From Oscillospiraceae bacterium (lineage in GTDB: Bacteria > Bacillota > Clostridia > Oscillospirales > Ruminococcaceae), in contig JAFWQJ010000050.1 of the NCBI GenBank assembly GCA_017545185.1, forward strand, positions 1 through 48,980: a stretch of DNA of 48,980 nucleotides, in the 5' to 3' direction. This document shows, one piece after another, positions 26,363 through 36,508 of this stretch (within the stretch, counting starts at the first letter, position 1; each line of letters opens with the position of its first letter). A program made the position numbers and the translations under genes. A model generated the notes under the pieces. That model had not been told where the DNA came from. It did no database searches and saw only the letters and a list, made by a program, of their open reading frames with translations.

Positions 26363-26391
26363 ATTCTAGCACAATCGTCCTGCAAAGTCAA
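26363..26391 (-). promoter_or_regulatory. Promoter of the AraC-type regulator
   Basis: Minus strand TTGACT (26386-26391), 17 bases, TAGAAT (26363-26368). Confidence 0.72.
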
Positions 26392-26395
26392 TATT

Positions 26396-26860
26396 TCGCC
26401 GCAGAGTTGTCTGTTTTTTTACGGGATAAGTCGGGATTTATACAAACTCCTGAGATGCCCGCAAAGCCGCGGGGCATATCAAAACCGACGTCCCGAAACA
26501 ATACCGCGCAGCAGAGCAGGCTGCCGCGCGGTATTGCTTTGTAAGGATGATGGCAGAGGCTATGGAGAACCCCGCATCTCCGTTATCATAGCACAGGGCG
26601 CACCGTCATGCAAGAGGCGCCGCGGAAGATGTCGGTTTTCTGATTGGAAAACGCGGGATTTTATATGGTCCCTCTCTTTCTCCGGATCCGGACTGCGTAC
26701 ATGTGACCGCAAATCAAACCGCAGACCGTTCGGCAAACACCGGATCAGCGGACGCGGCGACTGCCTGCTTGTCAAAAAACGACAATTTTCTTTTCACGGC
26801 AGCGGGAAGATTCCGGTCACTGTTCCGAAATCGTACTCCGGATGCGGAAAACTGTCCGCG
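26396..26860. other. Intergenic region with one long hairpin
   Basis: No convincing gene on either strand. It holds a hairpin, CAATACCGCG (26499-26508) pairing with CGCGGTATTG (26527-26536), with an inner CAGC/GCTG pair. CTTTGTAAGGA follows, as after the hairpin at 18401-18424. The rest (26550-26860) has no ribosome site or protein similarity I can see and could be a decayed gene or regulatory DNA. Confidence 0.45.
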
Positions 26861-26865
26861 GGATA

Positions 26866-26894
26866 TTGACAAAACTTTCACAATATGCTATAAT
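26866..26894 (+). promoter_or_regulatory. Promoter of the glutamate synthase operon
   Basis: TTGACA (26866-26871), 17 bases, TATAAT (26889-26894): full consensus. TTTCACAA lies in the spacer (26876-26883), as in the amt promoter. Confidence 0.9.
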
Positions 26895-26908
26895 AGCGGC
26901 AATGATGA

Positions 26909-26970
26909 AATGAACAAAGGCGTTCATTCGGAACACAGGTTACCTGTCTCCGGATGGACGCTTCTTTTTT
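26909..26970 (+). promoter_or_regulatory. Leader attenuator of the glutamate synthase operon
   Basis: Terminator: a 14-pair stem (26918-26931 with 26950-26963, including G-T pairs) followed by CTTTTTT. The competing hairpin AATGAAC-AAAGGC-GTTCATT (26909-26928) has a perfect 7-bp stem and a six-base loop with A1 and G4. It overlaps the terminator's 5' arm almost completely. This is the strongest of the five hexaloop hairpins. Confidence 0.78.
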
Positions 26971-26990
26971 ATCTGCAAGGAGGAATTGAG

Positions 26991-28085
26991 ATGAGCCCAT
27001 TAGAAGGTCAGGTGCGCATTCCGTCCGGCTGTGCGGTCTCCGCGATGATCTCGCGCGACGGCAGACGCATGAACGGCGAAAGCATCATTCAGAGCATGAT
27101 CCCGATGCACGACCGCTCCAACGGTCTGGGCGGCGGCTTCGCGGCATACGGCATCTACCCCGAATACCGCGATTTCTACGCGCTGCACATCTTCTTCAAC
27201 AGCAAAAGTGCACAGGCCGAATGTATGACGCTCCTGAAGGAGTATTTCGAGATCGTGCAGGACGAGCACATCAAGGTGCGCAAAATGCCGCAGATCACCG
27301 ATGAGCCGATCATCCGGCGCGTGTTTGTCTCGCCGATGCAGTCCGTGCTGCGGCATCTGCAGATCGACGACAAGGAGCTGGTCGTGCGCGTGGTCAACCG
27401 CATCAACGCACAGCTGGACGGCAGCTATGTGTTCTCCTGCGGCAAGAATATGGGCGCATTCAAGGCGGTCGGCTTCCCGGAGGACGTCGGCCGGTACTAC
27501 CGCCTCGAGGAATACGAGGCTTACAGCTGGACGGCGCACGGCCGCTATCCGACGAACACCCCCGGCTGGTGGGGCGGCGCGCATCCGTTCTGTATGCTCG
27601 ATTATTCGATCGTGCACAACGGCGAGATCTCATCCTACGACGCGAACCGCCGCTTTATTGAAATGTACGGCTACAAATGTACGCTGCAGACCGATACCGA
27701 GGTCATCACCTATATCGCGGACTATCTGATAAGGCGGCAGGGCCTGACGCTCGACGAGACCGCTGCGGTCATCGCGGCGCCGTTCTGGTCCACGATCGAG
27801 GGCAAGTCCGAGGCGGACAAGGCGAAATACACCTATCTGCGGACGGTATTCCCGAGCCTGCTGGTCACCGGGCCGTTCTCGATCATCCTCGGATTCAACG
27901 GCGGACTCATGGCGCTGAACGACCGCCTGAAGCTGCGTTCCATGGTCGTCGGCGAGCAGGACGATATGGTCTATATCGCCAGTGAGGAAGCCGCGATCCG
28001 CGTCATGGCGCCGGAGATCCAGAATATCTGGTCGCCTGCCGGCGGCGAGCCGGTCATCGTTCGGGTAAAGGAGGGAGCATTTTGA
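26991..28085 (+). CDS. Glutamate synthase amidotransferase domain protein (GltB1 type)
   Basis: 364 residues. Class II glutamine amidotransferase corresponding to domain 1 of the GltB large subunit, encoded alone as in archaea and many anaerobes. The likely nucleophile is Cys14 in RIPSGCAVSAM; since class II enzymes need an N-terminal Cys, removal of a 13-residue leader peptide is implied (inference). Typical segments follow: MHDRSNGLGGGFAAYGIYP, YPTNTPGWWGGAHPF and HNGEISSYDANRRF. It releases ammonia from glutamine for the synthase domain in the next gene. The start was chosen at 26991 because of AAGGAGG; the longer frame crosses promoter and terminator. It overlaps the next gene by 4 bases. 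Confidence 0.9.
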   Translation: MSPLEGQVRIPSGCAVSAMISRDGRRMNGESIIQSMIPMHDRSNGLGGGFAAYGIYPEYRDFYALHIFFNSKSAQAECMTLLKEYFEIVQDEHIKVRKMPQITDEPIIRRVFVSPMQSVLRHLQIDDKELVVRVVNRINAQLDGSYVFSCGKNMGAFKAVGFPEDVGRYYRLEEYEAYSWTAHGRYPTNTPGWWGGAHPFCMLDYSIVHNGEISSYDANRRFIEMYGYKCTLQTDTEVITYIADYLIRRQGLTLDETAAVIAAPFWSTIEGKSEADKAKYTYLRTVFPSLLVTGPFSIILGFNGGLMALNDRLKLRSMVVGEQDDMVYIASEEAAIRVMAPEIQNIWSPAGGEPVIVRVKEGAF

Positions 28086-29578
28086 ATTTCTATCCGGAAT
28101 TTGAGGTCGTCCGCAATGACAGCCGCTGCATCCGCTGCAGAGTCTGCGAACGGCAGTGCGCCAATGAGGTGCATTGGTACGATGAGGACGGCAAGGTCAT
28201 GCTCTCCGATGAATCCAAGTGCGTGAACTGTCAGCGCTGCGTGACGCTGTGTCCGACCAGAGCGCTGAAGATCGTCAAGAGCGACTGCCGTCTGCGCGAG
28301 AACGCGAACTACTCCGATCAGACGATCAAGGAGATCTACCGGCAGGCGGAGACCGGCGGCGTGCTGCTCTCCTCAATGGGCAATCCGAATCCGCTGCCTG
28401 TTTACTGGGACAAGATCCTGATCAATGCCTCGCAGGTGACGAACCCGCCGATCGACCCGCTGCGTGAGCCGATGGAGACCCGCGTGTTCCTCGGCAAGAA
28501 GCCGGATCACATCACCAGAAATGCGGACGGCTCGCTGGATACCAAGCTTGCCCCGCAGCTGACGCTCAGTATGCCGGTCATGTTCTCGGCAATGAGCTAC
28601 GGTTCGATCAGCTACAATGCACACGCCTCCCTTGCAAGAGCGGCATCCGCGCTCGGCATCTACTATAACACCGGTGAGGGCGGTCTGCACGAGGACTTCT
28701 ACAAATACGGCAAGAACACGATCGTTCAGGTCGCGTCCGGACGCTTCGGCGTGCATAAGGATTATCTCGAAGCCGGCGCGGCGATCGAGATCAAAATGGG
28801 ACAGGGCGCAAAGCCCGGCATCGGCGGACATCTGCCCGGAACCAAGGCGGTCGGCGACGTCTCCAAGACGCGCATGATCCCCGAGGGCAGCGACGCGATC
28901 TCCCCTGCCCCGCATCACGATATCTATTCGATCGAGGATCTGCGGCAGCTGGTCTATTCGCTGAAGGAAGCGACCGAATACCGTCTGCCGGTCATCGTCA
29001 AGGTCGCGGCGGTGCACAATATCGCGGCGATCGCGAGCGGCATTGCGCGCTCCGGTGCGGATATCATTGCGATCGACGGCTTCCGCGGCGGTACCGGTGC
29101 GGCTCCGACGAGGATCCGCGACAACGTCGGCATTCCGATCGAGCTGGCACTCGCGGCGGTCGATAAGCGGCTGAGAGATGAGGGCATCCGCAACAATGTT
29201 TCCATTATCTGCGGCGGCTCGGTGCGCTCGGCGGCGGATGTGGTCAAGGCGATCGCGCTCGGCGCGGATGCCTGCTATATCGCGACGGCGGCATGTCTGG
29301 CAATGGGATGTCATCTCTGCCGGAGCTGCCATACCGGCAAGTGCAACTGGGGCATCGCAACGCAGCGGCCCGATCTGGTCAAGCGTCTGAATCCGGATAT
29401 CGGCTCGCAGCGGCTCATCAATTTAATGGACGCATGGCGGCATGAGATCAAGGAGCTGATGGGCGGCATGGGCATCAATTCGATCGAGGCGCTCCGCGGC
29501 AACAGACTGATGCTGCGCGGTGTCGGACTGACCGAAAAAGAGCTTGAGATCCTCGGCATCTCTCATGCGGGCGAATAA
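28082..29578 (+). CDS. Glutamate synthase FMN domain protein with N-terminal ferredoxin (GltB2 type)
   Basis: 498 residues. The N-terminus carries two 4Fe-4S motifs (CIRCRVCERQC and CVNCQRCVTLC). The remainder is the glutamate synthase central/FMN domain: PVMFSAMSYGSISYNAH, GEGGLHEDFYKYGKN, IKMGQGAKPGIGGHLPG and a Cys cluster in MGCHLCRSCHTGKCNWGIA. It condenses 2-oxoglutarate with ammonia from GltB1 to glutamate using electrons through the Fe-S centres. The start is TTG at 28082 with GGAGGGAG before it, overlapping the previous stop. This is the archaeal-type small glutamate synthase rather than the 1500-residue form. Confidence 0.93.
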   Translation: MNFYPEFEVVRNDSRCIRCRVCERQCANEVHWYDEDGKVMLSDESKCVNCQRCVTLCPTRALKIVKSDCRLRENANYSDQTIKEIYRQAETGGVLLSSMGNPNPLPVYWDKILINASQVTNPPIDPLREPMETRVFLGKKPDHITRNADGSLDTKLAPQLTLSMPVMFSAMSYGSISYNAHASLARAASALGIYYNTGEGGLHEDFYKYGKNTIVQVASGRFGVHKDYLEAGAAIEIKMGQGAKPGIGGHLPGTKAVGDVSKTRMIPEGSDAISPAPHHDIYSIEDLRQLVYSLKEATEYRLPVIVKVAAVHNIAAIASGIARSGADIIAIDGFRGGTGAAPTRIRDNVGIPIELALAAVDKRLRDEGIRNNVSIICGGSVRSAADVVKAIALGADACYIATAACLAMGCHLCRSCHTGKCNWGIATQRPDLVKRLNPDIGSQRLINLMDAWRHEIKELMGGMGINSIEALRGNRLMLRGVGLTEKELEILGISHAGE

Positions 29579-29594
29579 AGCGGGGGCGTGAAGT

Positions 29595-30038
29595 ATGAAA
29601 CGAATCTATGTGAAAGAGGAATGGTGCCTCGGGTGCCATTTGTGCGAATACAACTGCGCCTTTGCCAATTCCGGCATGACGGACATGGTCAAGGCACTGC
29701 GCGGCAAAACGATCTATCCGCGCATTCAGGTCGAGACGGACGAGAACGGCGTGACCTATGCGGTCTCCTGCCGCCACTGCAATGACCCGCTCTGCGTCAA
29801 GAGCTGCATCGCCGGTGCGCTCTCCAAAAAGGACGGCGTCATCGAGATCGACCACAGCAAATGCGTCGGATGTCTGACCTGCGTGCTCGTCTGTCCCTAC
29901 GGCGCGGTCGTCGAGGACGGCAGCGGTGTCGCGCAGAAATGTGAGCTGTGCATGAAGAATACCTGCGGTGCGCCGGCCTGTGTCAAGGGCTGTCCGAACG
30001 GCGCGATCGTATACGAGGATCGGGGTGAGGCAGAATGA
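29595..30038 (+). CDS. 4Fe-4S polyferredoxin-type electron transfer protein
   Basis: 147 residues with four Cys groups in the HycB/CooF/DmsB pattern: CLGCHLCEYNC, CRHCNDPLCVKSC, CVGCLTCVLVC and CELCMKNTCGAPACVKGC, enough for up to four 4Fe-4S clusters. There is no signal peptide, so it is cytoplasmic. In this operon it most likely links the neighbouring oxidoreductase with the synthase subunit. It overlaps the next gene by 4 bases. Confidence 0.88.
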   Translation: MKRIYVKEEWCLGCHLCEYNCAFANSGMTDMVKALRGKTIYPRIQVETDENGVTYAVSCRHCNDPLCVKSCIAGALSKKDGVIEIDHSKCVGCLTCVLVCPYGAVVEDGSGVAQKCELCMKNTCGAPACVKGCPNGAIVYEDRGEAE

Positions 30039-31273
30039 AGAAATACGTTATCATCGGCAACGGTGTGGCTGCGGCGGGATGTATCGAAGGCATCCGCTCC
30101 GCGGATGCGGAGGGCAGCATCACGGTCATTTCCGCGGAAAGCTATCCGGTCTACTGCCGCCCGCTGATCTCCTATTATCTCGAAAACAAGACCGATCTGC
30201 AGCGCATGAACTACCGCGGCGAATCGTTCTATGCGGATCACAATGCGGCGGTGCTGTACGGCAAAAACGCCGCTGAGATCCGCACGGATGCAAAGCAGAT
30301 CATTCTGGACGACGGAAGCAGCATTGCATACGATGCGCTCTGCTGCTGCACGGGTTCCTCGCCGTTTGTCCCGCCGATGCAGGGACTGGATACCGTTGAG
30401 AAGAAGTTCAGCTTCATGACGATCGACGATACGCTTGCACTGGAAAAAGCGGTCACGCCGGAGAGCCGCGTGCTCATCATCGGTGCGGGTCTGATCGGAC
30501 TGAAATGCGCAGAGGGTCTGCATGATCGTGTCAGAAGCATCACGGTCTGCGACCTTGCGCCGCGTGTGCTGTCCTCGATCCTCGATGACAGATGCGCCGC
30601 GATGATGCAGAAGCATCTTGAGGATCACGGCATTTCGTTCATTCTCGGGACGAGTGCAAAGGAATTTCAGGGCGGTCATGCCGTCATGCAGAACGGCACG
30701 GAGGTCGATTTTGACGTTCTGGTGCTGGCGGTCGGCGTGCGCGCCAATACCGCGCTTGTGAAGAATGCAGGCGGCAATGTCGGCCGCGGCATTGCGGTCG
30801 ATGATGCGTGCAGAACCTCGCTGCCGGATATCTATGCCGCGGGCGACTGCACCGAATATCACGATATTTCGTCCGATTCGGTCAAGGTCATGGCACTGAT
30901 GCCGAATGCCTATATGCAGGGACGCACCGCCGGCGTCAATATGGCGGGCGGCGAAGCTGCGTTTGACAATGCGATCCCGATGAACTCGATCGGCTTTTTC
31001 GGGTTCCACTGCCATACTGCCGGCTCCCAGCCGGAGGGCTGCGAAATGTACGAGGAAGCGGACGAAAACCATATCAAGCGGCTGTTCGTCAAGGACGACA
31101 GACTGACCGGCTTCATGATCCTCGGGACCATGCACCGGACAGGTATTTATACGGCACTGATCCGCAATCAGACGCCGCTGTCGTCGGTCGATTTTGACCG
31201 GCTCAGGATCGAGCCGCAGCTCGCTGCCATGGGCAGCGCATACCGCGATAAAGTATTGAAAGGAGCGGTCTGA
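30035..31273 (+). CDS. NAD(P)/FAD-dependent oxidoreductase of the glutamate synthase operon
   Basis: 412 residues, pyridine nucleotide-disulfide oxidoreductase superfamily. The FAD site is YVIIGNGVAAAGCIEGI at the N-terminus and the NAD(P) site is RVLIIGAGLIGLKCAEGL in the middle. A third motif, DIYAAGDCTEY, closes the FAD site. No redox-active CxxxxC pair is seen, so it is a one-chain electron donor like nitrite reductase or rubredoxin reductases. It probably passes electrons from NAD(P)H to the 4Fe-4S protein upstream. It is contiguous with the gltB3-type gene. Confidence 0.88.
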   Translation: MKKYVIIGNGVAAAGCIEGIRSADAEGSITVISAESYPVYCRPLISYYLENKTDLQRMNYRGESFYADHNAAVLYGKNAAEIRTDAKQIILDDGSSIAYDALCCCTGSSPFVPPMQGLDTVEKKFSFMTIDDTLALEKAVTPESRVLIIGAGLIGLKCAEGLHDRVRSITVCDLAPRVLSSILDDRCAAMMQKHLEDHGISFILGTSAKEFQGGHAVMQNGTEVDFDVLVLAVGVRANTALVKNAGGNVGRGIAVDDACRTSLPDIYAAGDCTEYHDISSDSVKVMALMPNAYMQGRTAGVNMAGGEAAFDNAIPMNSIGFFGFHCHTAGSQPEGCEMYEEADENHIKRLFVKDDRLTGFMILGTMHRTGIYTALIRNQTPLSSVDFDRLRIEPQLAAMGSAYRDKVLKGAV

Positions 31274-31996
31274 ATGGAACTGAATGTATCGGCAATGGGT
31301 TTTTCCGAGGTCAACGAGCAGATGCGGCAGACCGCGGACAGCGAGATCACGCTGACGGGCTGCATCGGGCAGCGATTCCTTGCAGCCGGAACCAGCGGAA
31401 AATATGTGAAGATCAGCGGCATTGCAGGCAATGCGCTCGGCGCATATCTGAACGGTACGGTGATCGAGACCTTCGGCAATGCGCAGGATGCGGTCGGCGA
31501 CACGATGAACGAGGGCGAGATCATCGTCCACGGCAACATCGGTGACGCGGCAGGCTATGCGATGCGCGGCGGCAAGATCTTCGTGCAGGGCAATGCCGGC
31601 TACCGCGCAGGCATCCACATGAAGGCCTATCAGGACAAGGTGCCGGTCATGGTGATCGGCGGCAGGACAGGCAGCTTCCTCGGGGAATATCAGGCGGGCG
31701 GCATCATCATCGTGCTGGGGCTTTCCGGCGGCGAGCGTCCGATCGTCAGCAATTTCCCCTGCACCGGTATGCACGGCGGCAGGCTGTTCCTGCGCTCGGA
31801 CTGCGAGGGCATCCACTTCCCGCATCAGGTACATCACCGCATCGCGTCCGCGGAGGAGCTTGAGGAGATCCGCAGCTATGTTGAGGAATACTGCAGACAT
31901 TTCGGCGGCGACCCCGACGAGATCCTGAATGCGGAATTTACACTTGTCACGCCGGACAGCGGCAATCCGTACAAGCAAATGTACGTTGCAAACTGA
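31274..31996 (+). CDS. Glutamate synthase GXGXG domain protein (GltB3 type)
   Basis: 240 residues. The beta-helix with repeating G-x-x-x-G turns (GNAQDAVGDTMNEGEIIVHG, GNIGDAAGYAMRGGKIFVQG, GNAGYRAGIHM) is the C-terminal structural domain of GltB, here as its own gene. It starts directly after the upstream stop (GGAG site inside that gene). It completes the split glutamate synthase: amidotransferase, FMN domain, two electron carriers and GXGXG domain. Confidence 0.93.
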   Translation: MELNVSAMGFSEVNEQMRQTADSEITLTGCIGQRFLAAGTSGKYVKISGIAGNALGAYLNGTVIETFGNAQDAVGDTMNEGEIIVHGNIGDAAGYAMRGGKIFVQGNAGYRAGIHMKAYQDKVPVMVIGGRTGSFLGEYQAGGIIIVLGLSGGERPIVSNFPCTGMHGGRLFLRSDCEGIHFPHQVHHRIASAEELEEIRSYVEEYCRHFGGDPDEILNAEFTLVTPDSGNPYKQMYVAN

Positions 31997-32118
31997 GCGG
32001 GCAGTACCCGCAGCCGTTTTGCTTCGCCTTTATTTTGCGTAATGAACGGCACAAAGCATGATTCTTTCAGTTGGGCGCGCTGACCGCGCGCATGATGATC
32101 GCAGTTTTGGAGGGTTGA

Positions 32119-33738
<1,620 letters not shown>

Positions 33739-33755
33739 CAGGGTTCCGTTCACTG

Positions 33756-33773
33756 CCGGGGTCATGACCCCGG
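33756..33773. other. Perfect 18-bp palindrome upstream of purF
   Basis: CCGGGGTCATGACCCCGG is fully self-complementary, 31 bases before the purF ATG. It could be an operator for a dimeric regulator or form an RNA hairpin in a pyrG-purF message. It lacks a T run. Confidence 0.6.
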
Positions 33774-33803
33774 ACCCCGTTACGAAATCATGAGGTTTAT
33801 AAT

Positions 33804-35222
33804 ATGGGATATTTGCATGAAGAATGCGGCGTGTTCGGCATCCTGTCGCCGCAGCCGGAGAACCTTGCACACCTGACCTACTGCGGACTGTTTGCGCTGC
33901 AGCACCGCGGGCAGGAGGGCGCCGGCATCACGGTCAATGAGGACGGCGTGTTCACGACGCACAAGGATCTCGGGCTGGTCGATCATGTGTTCCCGCCGCA
34001 GATCCTGTCCGGCTTCCCGCACGGCACCATGGCGGTCGGTCATACACGCTACGGCACGACCGGCGGCAATCAGCGGCGGAACTGTCAGCCCATGGAGGTC
34101 AATCACCAGAAGGGCAAAATGGCACTTGTCCACAACGGCAATCTCAGCAATGCCGGCAGACTGCGCAGCGTTTTAGAACAGCGCGGCGCGATCTTCCACA
34201 CGACGAGCGACACCGAGATCATCGCGTATCTTATCACGCAGGCGCGGCTGCAGACCGATTCGATCGAGGACGCCGTCCGCCTTGCTGTGCCGCAGCTGGA
34301 GGGTGCCTTTTCGCTGATCGTCATGTCCGCGCAGAAAATGATCGCTGTGCGTGACCCGCACGGATTCCGGCCGCTGTGCATCGGCAAACGGGCAGACGGC
34401 GGCTTTGTGCTCGCTTCGGAAAGCTGCGCGCTGAATGCGGTCGGTGCAGCATTCCTGCGGGACGCCGAACCCGGCGAAATGATCGTGCTGACGCCGGACG
34501 GCAGGATGCAGTCCGACCGCAGATACACAGGGACCGCACCGAAGCGCACCTGCATTTTTGAATATATTTATTTTGCCCGCCCTGATTCGGTTCTGGACGG
34601 CGTTTCCGTTCATGCGGCCAGAAAAAAAGCCGGCGCGCTGCTCGCGGAGGCACACCCCGCGAATGCGGACGTCGTCATCGGCGTGCCGGATTCGGGACTG
34701 GATGCCGCGCTCGGATTTGCGGAAGCATCCGGCATTCCCTACGGCATCGGGCTCATCAAGAACAAGTACATCGGCCGCACATTCATCGCGCCGTCGCAGT
34801 CCGAACGCGACAGCGGCGTACAGCTCAAGCTGAGCCCGGTCTGTGATACGGTCGCAGGCAGTCGCATCGTGCTGATCGACGACTCGATCGTCCGCGGCAC
34901 GACCAGCCGCCGCATCGTTTCACTGCTGCGGAAGGCCGGCGCAAAGGAGATCCACTTCCGCGTATCCGCCCCGCCGTTCCTGCATCCCTGCTATTACGGG
35001 ACCGATATTGATTCGGAGGAAAACCTGATCGCGAATCACCACACCGCGGATGAGATCGCGAAGATCATCGGCGCGGATTCCCTCGGATTCCTCCCCGTTT
35101 CATCGCTGCCGCAGCTCGCAAAAACAGACGGCATCTGCACGGCCTGCTTTACCGGCGACTATCCGACCGCTGTCGAGGACGATGAGGCGAAGGACCGCTT
35201 TGAACGGAAGATTCACGGTTGA
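33804..35222 (+). CDS. purF: Amidophosphoribosyltransferase PurF
   Basis: 472 residues. A 7-residue leader precedes the class II nucleophile Cys8 in EECGVFGI, as in B. subtilis PurF, which is matured by leader removal. The glutaminase half has TRYGTTGGNQRRNCQP; the PRTase half has the PRPP loop IVLIDDSIVRGTTSRRIV. Cys residues near the C-terminus (GICTACFTGDYP) correspond to ligands of the 4Fe-4S cluster of the Bacillus-type enzyme. First step of purine synthesis. Its stop codon lies inside the -35 box of the glnA promoter. Confidence 0.96.
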   Translation: MGYLHEECGVFGILSPQPENLAHLTYCGLFALQHRGQEGAGITVNEDGVFTTHKDLGLVDHVFPPQILSGFPHGTMAVGHTRYGTTGGNQRRNCQPMEVNHQKGKMALVHNGNLSNAGRLRSVLEQRGAIFHTTSDTEIIAYLITQARLQTDSIEDAVRLAVPQLEGAFSLIVMSAQKMIAVRDPHGFRPLCIGKRADGGFVLASESCALNAVGAAFLRDAEPGEMIVLTPDGRMQSDRRYTGTAPKRTCIFEYIYFARPDSVLDGVSVHAARKKAGALLAEAHPANADVVIGVPDSGLDAALGFAEASGIPYGIGLIKNKYIGRTFIAPSQSERDSGVQLKLSPVCDTVAGSRIVLIDDSIVRGTTSRRIVSLLRKAGAKEIHFRVSAPPFLHPCYYGTDIDSEENLIANHHTADEIAKIIGADSLGFLPVSSLPQLAKTDGICTACFTGDYPTAVEDDEAKDRFERKIHG

Positions 35223-35248
35223 CAAAAGCCGTCCCGATGTGGTATGAT
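35219..35248 (+). promoter_or_regulatory. Promoter of glnA
   Basis: TTGACA (35219-35224) overlapping the purF TGA, 18 bases, TATGAT (35243-35248). The leader is only ~20 bases with no room for an attenuator. Confidence 0.75.
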
Positions 35249-35275
35249 AAGAAAAAACGATTGGATGTGAACGAA

Positions 35276-36502
35276 ATGATGAATGTTTCACAGCGCGAGG
35301 CCGCAGAGCTGATCGAAAGCAGTGATATCAAATTTGTGCGCCTCGCTTTCTGCGATGTGTTCGGCGTACAGAAAAATATTTCGGTGCAGGCCGCGGAGAT
35401 CGCGCGCGCCTTTGAACAGGGCATCGCGTTTGATGCGTCGTCGGTCGCGGGCTTCCGCGATCCGTCGCACTCCGATCTGTTCCTGTTCCCCGATCCCGCA
35501 ACGATGGCGCTGCTGCCGTGGCGCCCCTCCAGAGGCGGCGTCGCACGCTTTTTCTGCGAGATCAGAAATCCGGACGGCACGCCGTTTTCTGCGGACTGCC
35601 GCAGATTTCTTGCCGATACCGAGCAGCTTTTAGCAGAGCATGATCTCCGCTGCGATATCGGTGCAGAGTGCGAATTCTACCTCTTTAAGCTTGACGAAAA
35701 CGGCAATCCGACCGATACGCCGATCGACTGCGCTGGCTATTTCGATATCGCACCGGCGGACGGCGGCGAGAATGTCCGCAGAGAGATCTGTCAGACGCTG
35801 GAAAGCATGGGCATCCAGCCGGAGCGCTCGCACCATGAGCAGGGCCCCGGTCAGAATGAAATTGATTTTCGCTACAGCAATGCATTGAGCGCCGCGGACA
35901 ATGTCGTGACGTTCAAACAGGTCGTCAGTACGGTCGCCGCACGGAACGGGCTCTGGGCATCGTTCGCGCCGAAGCCGATCAAGGGCGAGGCCGGAAACGG
36001 CTTCCACATCAACTGCTCCATTTCCCATTCGGATATCCGCGCAGGTGCTGACGAATCGCTGTTCCGGTCGTTTATGGCGGGCGTGCTCGCCCATACGCCG
36101 GAAATGACCGCAGTTCTCAATCCGCTCGAAGAATCCTATGTGCGGCTCGGCAGGGACAAGGCGCCGAACCGCGTCTCGTGGTCGCCCTCGAACCGCTCGC
36201 AGCTGATCCGTATTCCGGCAGCAGATGCCTCACATCAGCGCATGGAGCTGCGCTCGCCGGATGCGTCCGCAAATCCGTATCTCGCATTTGCACTCGTGAT
36301 GCGCGCTGGGCTTGACGGCATTCTCCGCGGCATGACCCCGCCGCCCCCCTGTAACCAGAATCTGCTGGATGTGCCTGCGGAAACCGCAAATCAGTACCTG
36401 GCTCTGCCCGCCGACCTCAATGCTGCCAAGCGCCTTGCGGCAGAGAGCGCATTCATGCAGGAATCGCTCCCTGCACATCTGCTTGTTGCCTTTACGGAGT
36501 GA
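35276..36502 (+). CDS. glnA: Glutamine synthetase, type I
   Basis: 408 residues from ATG 35276, slightly short for GSI (~440). Visible motifs: N-terminal VRLAFCDVFGVQKNI; the metal and glutamate site IGAECEFYLF; QGPGQNEIDFRYSNAL; GNGFHINCSIS; and the Arg-containing NRVSWSPSNRSQLIRIP with the closing MELRSPDASANPYLA. It joins ammonium to glutamate using ATP. A longer frame starting at the -35 box is rejected since it precedes the transcription start. The ribosome site is weak (GGATGTGAACGAA). The ANTAR gene follows after 6 bases and shares the message. A second, unrelated glutamine synthetase (type III) lies 850 bases downstream. Confidence 0.92.
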   Translation: MMNVSQREAAELIESSDIKFVRLAFCDVFGVQKNISVQAAEIARAFEQGIAFDASSVAGFRDPSHSDLFLFPDPATMALLPWRPSRGGVARFFCEIRNPDGTPFSADCRRFLADTEQLLAEHDLRCDIGAECEFYLFKLDENGNPTDTPIDCAGYFDIAPADGGENVRREICQTLESMGIQPERSHHEQGPGQNEIDFRYSNALSAADNVVTFKQVVSTVAARNGLWASFAPKPIKGEAGNGFHINCSISHSDIRAGADESLFRSFMAGVLAHTPEMTAVLNPLEESYVRLGRDKAPNRVSWSPSNRSQLIRIPAADASHQRMELRSPDASANPYLAFALVMRAGLDGILRGMTPPPPCNQNLLDVPAETANQYLALPADLNAAKRLAAESAFMQESLPAHLLVAFTE

Positions 36503-36508
36503 CGGAAA

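Noticed and set aside
35219-35275. glnA start at TTG 35219
   Set aside because: This TTG is the first part of the TTGACA -35 box and precedes the transcription start.
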